A DNA stretch of 29,212 nucleotides from Treponema primitia ZAS-1 (GTDB taxonomy: Bacteria; Spirochaetota; Spirochaetia; Treponematales; Breznakiellaceae). The stretch covers positions 1 to 29,212 of the forward strand of contig NZ_AEEA01000092.1 of NCBI RefSeq assembly GCF_000297095.1, written 5' to 3'. A model generated the notes under the pieces. That model did no database searches, was not told the DNA's origin, and worked only from the letters and a program-made list of their open reading frames with translations. Below are positions 1-4,951 of the stretch, piece by piece (position 1 is the first letter of the stretch; each line of letters starts with the position of its first letter). The position numbers and the translations under genes are program-made.

Positions 1-29
1 CTAATAAAATACAGTCCCGTACGGAACCG

Positions 30-380
30 TTAATCAAAGTTCAATAGTCCGGCTTTTAAGTACCCCCTTTCATGTAAGATTTTTTCAACGTCTTTTGTTC
101 CCTTGGCAACAACGACAACACCTCCCAAACTTTCAACGGCCTTTAAGAATTCTTTTTGATTATCAGACAGCCGCCCCTTGTCTGCTTTACATTCAACCGC
201 CAGTATTTTTCCACCAGGAAGAACTCCAAGAATGTCAGAACTCCCCGGTTTACCGAATCTGTAAAACTGTCCGGGCCGAATCTGGACCGCTCCCACGCCA
301 TTGCGCCATACATAAAAACCCATATCCTCTAAAAACTTCAAACAAGCCCTTAAAACCTTACTTTCCGGTGTATTTGACAT
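30..380 (-). CDS. VRR-NUC domain nuclease, small phage type
   Basis: A 116-aa protein that is almost entirely one VRR-NUC (PD-(D/E)XK superfamily) domain. The motif GKPGSSDIL gives the metal-binding Asp49, AVECK gives Glu63 and Lys65, and Gln75 follows in a helix (DNQKEFL), as is typical of the family. Small stand-alone VRR-NUC proteins are common in phage and mobile-element replication modules and are thought to cut DNA, probably branched structures. Its start codon overlaps the stop of the upstream ATPase gene (TAATG), so the two are probably translationally coupled; only a weak G-rich ribosome site lies upstream. Predicted to be cytoplasmic. The fold assignment is strong; the exact substrate is inferred. 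Confidence 0.85.
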   Translation of the reverse strand: MSNTPESKVLRACLKFLEDMGFYVWRNGVGAVQIRPGQFYRFGKPGSSDILGVLPGGKILAVECKADKGRLSDNQKEFLKAVESLGGVVVVAKGTKDVEKILHERGYLKAGLLNFD

Positions 381-1987
381 TAGAATAACCCCAATGCGGA
401 ATAGCCATTTTCATGCCGGGTCACCGAACCACTATCCGCAAGTTCAATGCAGTAAGATTCAACTTGTTCAGAGGGTAGATTTACTAGCCCAGATAAATCC
501 GCAATAGTAACTATTTCGGGGTCAAGCTCTGTTAAAGTTTTTAAGATAATGTCTTTAGGGGATTCTGCTGGGGGATTTTCAGCCCGTTCACCGTTCACAC
601 TGTTCACAATCCCTTGGGGAACTGAACTGAACGAACGGTTTTGGGGTGTATCCGGAGGCTTGAGTCTGTATTGGCCCATATACAAATTTTCGATTAGCCC
701 TAAATCCGACAGCTTTTTAGCTTGCGCCGAAACACCAGACTTCGCCCTGTTCAATGCTTTGGCGATTTCAGAGACCGTGAAGGTTCTGGCTTCTGCTTGC
801 AGTAAATCGATAATTGCCGATTGGGTTTCATTTAGCCGGGTTTCGGTCTTAAACTCCTTTTCGTCGGAGATTGCCCAGGAACCCACAGCGGAATCAAATT
901 CTAATTCGTAAACAAGATCGTCTCTGACCCGTCGCCCGGTTAAAAGCAATTCAGCTTTTGATTCTCCCCGCTTACGTTTTAATAGCATGGTCTGATCTGC
1001 CGTTGCGGATAATCCTTGACTGCCAAGAACCATTTCCGTCCAATCCGAACTGTCACCGCCGCCCTTTTTGGTATGGTGAATAGCGATTACACAGATAGAA
1101 AATTCATCTGCTATGGCTTTTAGAGAACTTGCCGTTCTCACCACTTCATTGTAATCATTGCCGTCTTGAATGCTTAGGAACTTCCCGAATGTATCAATGA
1201 TTATCATTTTTATTCCGGGATTTTTTTTGATATAGGCTCGTAACTCCGTTGACCCGGTCATTTTAGTTTCATACAGAAAATCTTCATTCCCGGTTGCCCC
1301 TAAACTCAATAGCCGTTCCTGTAAATCTTGTGGGGTGTCCTCTAGGGTTACATAAAGAACTTTCATTTTCTCGACCTTGATCTTGCCCAAAACAAAACCG
1401 CCAGACGAAACCGCAAGACCCATGCAAAGTACAAGCCAGCTTTTACCCAGCTTTTGCGCCCCCACCAGGATTGTTAATCCCTGCCGAATAAGCCCAGGAA
1501 CAGCCCAGGTAATTGAGGGGAATTCTTTTTGCAACAGATCCTTAATACTCCCGCCACCCGTACTGCCTAAAGGTTTACTGCGTATTGTTTCGGCGATCGC
1601 ATTTAAGCCGTCCTCAAGTTCCTGACGTGATACGGAGCTATCCTTTTCAATGCGTTCTTTGAATAAGGTAAGGGTTTCCCAGGTTTTGAACTTATTAAAA
1701 TCGTCTAGCAAGGCATTGAAATAAATTTCTTGGTTGTCCTTTACGAAAGAGTAACCGCCCACCATTTTTTTCAGACGGTCGGATTCCTGGACCCCAAACC
1801 CACAATTTTTTATAAGAAGTTCGTTATTGATTATTACAAACCCTTTCTTTTTGAGTCTTGCAATCTCTATAAAAGCCTTTTGGTAAAATCCGGTGAACAT
1901 CTCGGAGGTCACAAAATCCGGGACCGGGAGTCCTTCCAGAAAAGCGCCTATCAGAGAATCCTGAGTTTCGATATTTCGGGGGATCAT
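380..1987 (-). CDS. RepA/DnaB-like AAA-family ATPase, putative replication helicase
   Basis: A 535-aa protein. Residues about 5-100 resemble the helical N-terminal domain of DnaB. Residues about 160-375 are a RecA-like ATPase core of the RepA/AAA_25 type: Walker A GAQKLGKS (176-183), candidate catalytic Glu216 in YVTLEDT, Walker B IIIDTFG with Asp265, and the sensor motif IAIHHTKK (His304-His305). A winged helix-turn-helix (about 385-440) and a second possible one (about 478-530) follow. Such proteins act as replicative helicases or loaders in plasmids, phages and integrative elements. The start at 1987 has a strong GAGGGGG ribosome site six bases upstream. It lies 96 bp after the xis-like gene and overlaps the VRR-NUC start by one base, suggesting one operon. 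Helicase activity is inferred; the ATPase fold is clear. Confidence 0.82.
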   Translation of the reverse strand: MIPRNIETQDSLIGAFLEGLPVPDFVTSEMFTGFYQKAFIEIARLKKKGFVIINNELLIKNCGFGVQESDRLKKMVGGYSFVKDNQEIYFNALLDDFNKFKTWETLTLFKERIEKDSSVSRQELEDGLNAIAETIRSKPLGSTGGGSIKDLLQKEFPSITWAVPGLIRQGLTILVGAQKLGKSWLVLCMGLAVSSGGFVLGKIKVEKMKVLYVTLEDTPQDLQERLLSLGATGNEDFLYETKMTGSTELRAYIKKNPGIKMIIIDTFGKFLSIQDGNDYNEVVRTASSLKAIADEFSICVIAIHHTKKGGGDSSDWTEMVLGSQGLSATADQTMLLKRKRGESKAELLLTGRRVRDDLVYELEFDSAVGSWAISDEKEFKTETRLNETQSAIIDLLQAEARTFTVSEIAKALNRAKSGVSAQAKKLSDLGLIENLYMGQYRLKPPDTPQNRSFSSVPQGIVNSVNGERAENPPAESPKDIILKTLTELDPEIVTIADLSGLVNLPSEQVESYCIELADSGSVTRHENGYSALGLF

Positions 1988-2051
1988 TCATTGCCCCCTC
2001 GGTTGTTTATTTTTTTGAACGGTGTTAAAATGGAATTAGATTGTTTCCTGC

Positions 2052-2085
2052 GACCACCGTTCCCCTTCGCCGGGCTGCGGTGGTC
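2052..2085. repeat. 8-bp perfect inverted repeat at the end of the xis-like gene
   Basis: GACCACCG (2052-2059) and CGGTGGTC (2078-2085) are perfect inverted copies separated by 18 bases. The right arm overlaps the stop codon of the HTH gene. On the plus strand it is followed by ATTTTTCATTT, but no plus-strand gene needs a terminator here. On the minus strand no T-run follows, so it is more likely an RNA hairpin between two coupled genes, or a protein site, than a simple terminator. Confidence 0.45.
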
Positions 2086-2326
2086 ATTTTTCATTTATAA
2101 TCCTCTCCGCCTCTTCCCTTATCTCATAATCCGCAGATTGCCGATGTCGATAGACGTATTCTTGCAAATCGGATAATTTGAAAAATACACGCTTGCCACC
2201 TGGACGGTAACAAGGAACTTTTCCAGAGCATACCAATTTGTAAAGATAGCTCTTTTTGAAGTTGAGAAATTCGGACGCTTGATCAATGTTCAGCGGCCTT
2301 TCTTGAATTGAAATTGTTTCGGTCAT
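2084..2326 (-). CDS. Xis/AlpA-like helix-turn-helix DNA-binding protein
   Basis: An 80-aa protein of the excisionase/MerR-like HTH_17 type. Residues about 12-60 carry the family pattern: LNIDQASEFLNFKKSYLYKL (helix-turn-helix), then CSGKVPCYRPGGKRVFF (wing) and KLSDLQEYV (helix). The charged tail (about 62-80) is helical. In integrative elements such proteins bend DNA at att sites to favour excision, or activate the integrase or replication genes. Its place between the integrase block and the replication ATPase fits either role. The ATG at 2326 has an AAAGGA ribosome site about eight bases upstream, itself next to a palindrome at 2337-2372. Family is confident; excision versus transcription control cannot be separated by sequence. 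Confidence 0.8.
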   Translation of the reverse strand: MTETISIQERPLNIDQASEFLNFKKSYLYKLVCSGKVPCYRPGGKRVFFKLSDLQEYVYRHRQSADYEIREEAERIINEK

Positions 2327-2336
2327 AGTTTTTCCT

Positions 2337-2372
2337 TTACAAGCGGTTTGTATTGTTTCTTTGCGCTTGTAA
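2337..2372. promoter_or_regulatory. 9-bp perfect palindrome abutting the xis-like ribosome site
   Basis: TTACAAGCG (2337-2345) and CGCTTGTAA (2364-2372) are perfect inverted copies 18 bases apart, and the match continues imperfectly outward (TTCCT/GGAAAG). The inner arm sits directly upstream of the AAAGGA ribosome site of the HTH gene on the minus strand. It could be an operator bound as a dimer, possibly by the HTH protein itself, or a leader hairpin affecting translation. Function is inferred from position only. Confidence 0.5.
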
Positions 2373-2391
2373 GGAAAGGTTAGACTTTGTT

Positions 2392-2417
2392 TTTCTTATA
2401 ACTGTTCTTATAAGAAA
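2392..2417. promoter_or_regulatory. 10-bp perfect AT-rich palindrome after the cargo gene
   Basis: TTTCTTATAA (2392-2401) and TTATAAGAAA (2408-2417) are perfect inverted copies around a 6-base spacer. It starts 10 bases beyond the stop codon of the 248-aa gene. The transcript continues AACAAAG, not a T-run, so a standard intrinsic terminator is unlikely. A repressor operator or a weak termination/processing hairpin is possible. Confidence 0.5.
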
Positions 2418-2427
2418 TGCGGAAGAA

Positions 2428-3174
2428 TTAGACTAGTATTTTATCAATAATATCTTTTAACTCTTTTAACTCTTTAGACCATTTTGGTCCTTTTCCCTTT
2501 TTTAAATCTTCGAAGTCTTTAAAATGTTGACTTAAAGCTCTCGTATGAAATACATCTTCAATTGATTTCCAAATAAAATTCTTGTATGGAGCATTTTTTT
2601 CTTGTAACATTCCAAAATAAGCAGCCAGTGTTAAATTGCCTCCCTTCTTTTCTTCCCATAAAAGCCCATCGTCTATTATTTTTATATAACCTTGTTTGAT
2701 TAAATGTGGAAAATGCAATTCAAACCTAAAAAGCCTTTCTAATTTAAATAATTCTTGGTATTTATTTTTTATAACCCCCTGTATGGGTAAAGAATCATCA
2801 TTTGATTTATTGGCTTGTTTTTCACAATCTGCCAAAGTAACTAAACCATCCCTTATCATTTGATTTAAGAAGCTACCTAATTCTTTGGCTTCATAACCAA
2901 GACGTTCTAATTGCATATTTTCAATATCTACATCGTTACTCATCCTTCGTAAGATCAACATTGCCGTGTCTGTAGACTGCTCTCCTGATAAACGTTCTTT
3001 TTGCCATATTAGCGAATCATTTTCCAGTTTGGTTACTTGTTCCTGTACCAAAATAGTACGTTCCTTTATTTGTTGAAAAAGAATACGACCCATTTTTTCA
3101 TTATCAACTGCTGCAAAATACATTTCTTGCAATTCTTTAAAAGGTATTAAGTCGCCATAAGAACCTATACTCAT
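2428..3174 (-). CDS. Unknown 248-aa charged protein coupled to the integrase
   Basis: I do not recognise this family. The protein is rich in Glu, Lys and Leu, largely helical in appearance, with no signal peptide or membrane segment. Residues about 25-120 look coiled-coil-like; residues about 140-248 contain several aromatic clusters (FRFELHFPHLI, LLWEE, FIWKSIEDVF) and end in a Lys-rich helix. Its ATG overlaps the integrase stop (TAATG), and an AAGGGGGG ribosome site lies within the integrase 3' end, so it is co-translated with the recombinase. Its DNA is visibly more AT-rich than the integrase and the ATPase genes, which suggests separate acquisition. Cargo next to an integrase is often defence, toxin-antitoxin or regulatory, but nothing in the sequence decides this. 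Confidence 0.75.
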   Translation of the reverse strand: MSIGSYGDLIPFKELQEMYFAAVDNEKMGRILFQQIKERTILVQEQVTKLENDSLIWQKERLSGEQSTDTAMLILRRMSNDVDIENMQLERLGYEAKELGSFLNQMIRDGLVTLADCEKQANKSNDDSLPIQGVIKNKYQELFKLERLFRFELHFPHLIKQGYIKIIDDGLLWEEKKGGNLTLAAYFGMLQEKNAPYKNFIWKSIEDVFHTRALSQHFKDFEDLKKGKGPKWSKELKELKDIIDKILV

Positions 3175-4277
3175 TATTTCCCCCCTTCGTTAATTTCAAT
3201 AGACGGCAGACCGTTCACCGCTTGTTTCCTGACCTTATCGGTGGACTGGGCATATCGTAGAGTTACCCCCACCCCACTTTGCCCTAATAGACGGCTTACC
3301 GTTGCAATGTCGGTCCCGGCTTCAAGCAGTAGGGTTGCATTTGTCCTACGGGCCGTATGCCACCCGATTTTTTTGTTAATCCCTGCGGCAGCGGACCACT
3401 TCAAAAGAGTTTTATTCGTATCCGTTCCGGTTTCCGCCAGTAAAGGGAATACCCTTGAATCATGCCGGGGAATATCCGGGGTTTTGATTATCTCCATTGC
3501 GGCATCGGTCAAGGGGATGGTTACGACCCGCCCCGTCTTTTCCTGGATTTTTTGAATCTGCTGTTTAGTCCGGGAAACCTGCCCCCAGGTCAAGACCCGT
3601 AAATCGGAAATTCTTAACCCTGTTAGGCAAGCAAAGATAAACGCTTTTTTGATTTCCAGTCCTAACGGTCCTTTAAGGGGGGTCCCTGCCAGTGTTTGCA
3701 ATTCGTGAGCTTCCAAGTAGTCCATTATTTTTTCCGGGACCGTGATCCCCTTAACAGATTCAGCGGGGCTACTCGGAATAATCCGATCCCGAACCGCAAG
3801 GGTTAAAATTTGCGATAATGCTTTAAATAAATGGCTTTGGGTTCTTTTTGAAATAATTCCCGGATTATCGTTTTCTTTTTTGGCATTGGCACGTTTAGGA
3901 ATTGGGCAGGTCGCCAGATATTTTTTGAAACTATCGACCCATTGAGGACTGACAGCCCGAACCCGAATCTCGCTGTCAAAGCCCTCAAGATATTTTACAA
4001 GGCGGTAGACGTGATCCCCGGTCCCTAATCCCTGGGCTTGTTCCTTCGTAAAAGCAAGAAGGGTTTTCTTGCCCCCGGTGGTGTCAAGAAGTCCGTTTTC
4101 TTCTTCCACAAGCTGCCGTTCCTTATCTGCCCGTATCATCTCCGCAGTCTGTCGAGCTGCTTTGTTTTTAACTGAATCCGACCCGATAGTAAGCCCTGTT
4201 TTTTCCCAATGCCGCTTCCCGTTCCAATAAAAATCCAGGTATAAACGACCCTTTTTTTCTCTGACATAAATTCCCAT
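3174..4277 (-). CDS. int: Tyrosine recombinase / integrase
   Basis: A 367-aa phage-type integrase of normal length. Residues 1-35 form an arm-site-binding beta domain (GRLYLDFYWNGKRHW). Residues about 75-170 are the SAM-like core-binding domain, and about 185-350 the catalytic domain. Catalytic residues visible are Arg221 in TGLRISDL, a probable Lys247 in the beta-hairpin, His306-x-x-Arg309 in GWHTARR, and the nucleophile Tyr341 in LRYAQ. The position normally occupied by His (or Trp) in the LGH motif is Gln332 (LGQS). The ATG at 4277 has an AGGGGG ribosome site with good spacing. It lies next to tRNA-Cys, which is the likely attachment site. It would cut and rejoin DNA at att sites to insert or excise the element. 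Confidence 0.93.
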   Translation of the reverse strand: MGIYVREKKGRLYLDFYWNGKRHWEKTGLTIGSDSVKNKAARQTAEMIRADKERQLVEEENGLLDTTGGKKTLLAFTKEQAQGLGTGDHVYRLVKYLEGFDSEIRVRAVSPQWVDSFKKYLATCPIPKRANAKKENDNPGIISKRTQSHLFKALSQILTLAVRDRIIPSSPAESVKGITVPEKIMDYLEAHELQTLAGTPLKGPLGLEIKKAFIFACLTGLRISDLRVLTWGQVSRTKQQIQKIQEKTGRVVTIPLTDAAMEIIKTPDIPRHDSRVFPLLAETGTDTNKTLLKWSAAAGINKKIGWHTARRTNATLLLEAGTDIATVSRLLGQSGVGVTLRYAQSTDKVRKQAVNGLPSIEINEGGK

Positions 4278-4302
4278 TTTTTACCCCCTAGAGGTCTTTT
4301 AT

Positions 4303-4430
4303 TAGTTCTACAAATAGTCTACAAGAAAAGGTAAAATATAGTCAAGTAAGGTGTAGAATAGACAAATACCCATTTTAAGTGTTTTCTGTAATTCGTTATA
4401 ATGTAAAGAAATATCAAACAAAGTAGACTA
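4303..4430. repeat. Repeated TAGTCTAC-type motifs flanking the integrase promoter region
   Basis: TAGTTCTACAA (4303-4313) and TAGTCTACAA (4315-4324) lie in direct orientation, and the exact inverted copy GTAGACTA lies at 4423-4430, eight bases from the tRNA end. A degenerate copy, GTAGAATAGAC, is at 4353-4363. Short repeats spread between an integrase start and its att core are typical of integrase arm-type binding sites or of an autoregulatory operator. Binding is inferred. Confidence 0.45.
4316..4345 (-). promoter_or_regulatory. Possible integrase promoter
   Basis: On the minus strand, TTGACT (4345-4340) is followed after 18 bases by TAGACT (4321-4316), a fair sigma-70-like pair. The start of transcription would fall about 30 bases before the integrase ATG. 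The -10 element overlaps the repeated TAGTCTAC motif, so a protein bound there could repress the promoter. This is pattern matching only. Confidence 0.35.
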
Positions 4431-4437
4431 AAAACTA

Positions 4438-4460
4438 AGGCGCCGAACAGAATCGAACTG
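4438..4460. other. Inferred attachment site core (tRNA-Cys 3' end)
   Basis: Tyrosine recombinases next to tRNAs normally recombine within the tRNA 3' part, here the T-arm and acceptor stem. The integrase lies on the 3' side of the tRNA and its element extends away from it. The exact core cannot be defined because the second copy lies outside the window. Confidence 0.4.
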
Positions 4461-4509
4461 TTGCATAAAGGTTTTGCAGACCTCTCCCTTACCGCTTGGG
4501 TACGGCGCC
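4438..4509 (-). tRNA. tRNA-Cys (anticodon GCA)
   Basis: A complete cloverleaf is readable on the minus strand: 7-bp acceptor GGCGCCG/CGGCGCC, a D-arm with stem CCC/GGG, an anticodon arm GAGGT-CTGCAAA-ACCTT with anticodon GCA, a variable loop TATGC, a T-arm AACAG-TTCGATT-CTGTT, and discriminator T, as in other bacterial tRNA-Cys genes. No CCA is encoded; TAGTT follows. The gene's 3' end faces the integrase, so it is the probable integration target, with the element's end recreating the tRNA 3' sequence. Confidence 0.95.
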
Positions 4510-4520
4510 GTATAAATATA

Positions 4521-4549
4521 AATGTAACAAAAAACCAACCCCTTGTCTA
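4521..4549 (-). promoter_or_regulatory. Possible tRNA-Cys promoter
   Basis: On the minus strand TAGACA (4549-4544) and TACATT (4526-4521) are separated by 17 bases and lie 11 bases before the tRNA 5' end. The fit to the sigma-70 consensus is moderate, five and four of six bases. Confidence 0.35.
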
Positions 4550-4837
4550 GCCTTTCCCGCCTATGGTCCGTGAGCCCCGTGAGGTCCGTGGTTGATCGTA
4601 AAATTCCTCCTATACCTACATACCCCATCGGCATAGTCTTATAACAGGTTTTTATTACAAAAACCCCGCTTTTAAAGCCATTTCACTGAAATTTTGTACC
4701 ACCGTTTTCGAATGAATCTGTAGAAATTGTATTTTTTTCATGATTTTTGGGTTCTTTTACAAAATTCCACTCCGAAAGACAAAGATTTCTATAAAAACCA
4801 GTAAAAAGAATCACTCATTTTCGTTATTCTCAAATTG

Positions 4838-4900
4838 AATAGAAGTAATTAGAAAGTGAAAGCTTTTTTAGGCGTTAAAACGGTTTTTTCATTCTCAACT
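4838..4900 (+). promoter_or_regulatory. Conserved upstream block of giant lipoprotein gene 1
   Basis: AATAGAAGTAATTA (4838-4851) is identical at 23881-23894 upstream of the second giant gene. It is followed in both by a related stretch (TGAAAG, then GTTAAA or ATTAAA, then ATTCTCA). Conservation is greater here than in much of the surrounding AT-rich DNA, so it may contain the promoter or a regulator site, though no clear -35/-10 pair stands out. Confidence 0.45.
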
Positions 4901-4902
4901 TT

Positions 4903-4940
4903 TCGAAAATGAGTTTCTCATAATCGAATTTTTTGCTTTT
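4903..4940 (+). promoter_or_regulatory. Terminator-like leader hairpin of giant gene 1 (possible attenuator)
   Basis: TCGAAAATGA (4903-4912) pairs with TCATAATCGA (4918-4927) across a 5-base loop with two central mismatches, and is followed by six Ts (4929-4934) and GCTTTT. Only 24 bases separate the stem from the ATG, so any transcript of the gene must normally contain it. The equivalent hairpin before gene 2 is GC-richer and retains the same pairing through compensatory changes. This supports a real RNA structure such as a transcription attenuator. On its own this AT-rich copy would be a weak terminator. Confidence 0.5.
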
Positions 4941-4944
4941 CAGC

Positions 4945-4948
4945 GAGG
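4945..4948 (+). promoter_or_regulatory. Ribosome-binding site of giant gene 1
   Basis: GAGG ends three bases before the first ATG (4952) and six bases before the second, adjacent ATG (4955). The second start has the better spacing. The same ATGATG arrangement occurs in gene 2. Confidence 0.55.
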
Positions 4949-4951
4949 TAT

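Larger units (their letters stand above)
1..4437. mobile_element. Integrative element next to tRNA-Cys (partial, left end outside window)
   Basis: Five same-strand genes form a recognisable integrative-element module: tyrosine recombinase, coupled cargo gene, Xis-like HTH protein, RepA/DnaB-like ATPase and VRR-NUC nuclease. The integrase begins about 160 bp from the 3' end of a tRNA-Cys gene, the classic attachment position for such enzymes, and all genes read away from the tRNA. No structural, conjugation or packaging genes are visible, so it could be a prophage, a phage satellite or an integrative mobilisable element. The right limit is inferred from the tRNA 3' end. The left limit and second att repeat are not in the window; bases 1-29 show nothing resembling the tRNA 3' end. 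Confidence 0.7.
4510..4951. other. 442-bp non-coding region between tRNA-Cys and giant lipoprotein gene
   Basis: No credible gene is present. The part nearest the tRNA holds a possible tRNA promoter. At 4565-4593 a GGTCCGTG motif occurs twice, ending in GGTCCGTGGTT, which also occurs in inverted form in the terminator after the giant gene. A 7-bp inverted repeat (GGTTTTT/AAAAACC, 4647-4665) follows. From about 4660 onward the sequence is recognisably homologous to the region upstream of the second giant gene. Confidence 0.7.

Noticed and set aside
2052..2085. Terminator for the minus-strand element genes
   Set aside because: No T-run follows on the minus strand, and the downstream ATPase gene with a strong ribosome site appears to be in the same operon.
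4428..4634. Small minus-strand open frame covering the tRNA
   Set aside because: It reads through the tRNA-Cys gene, which fully explains the sequence.
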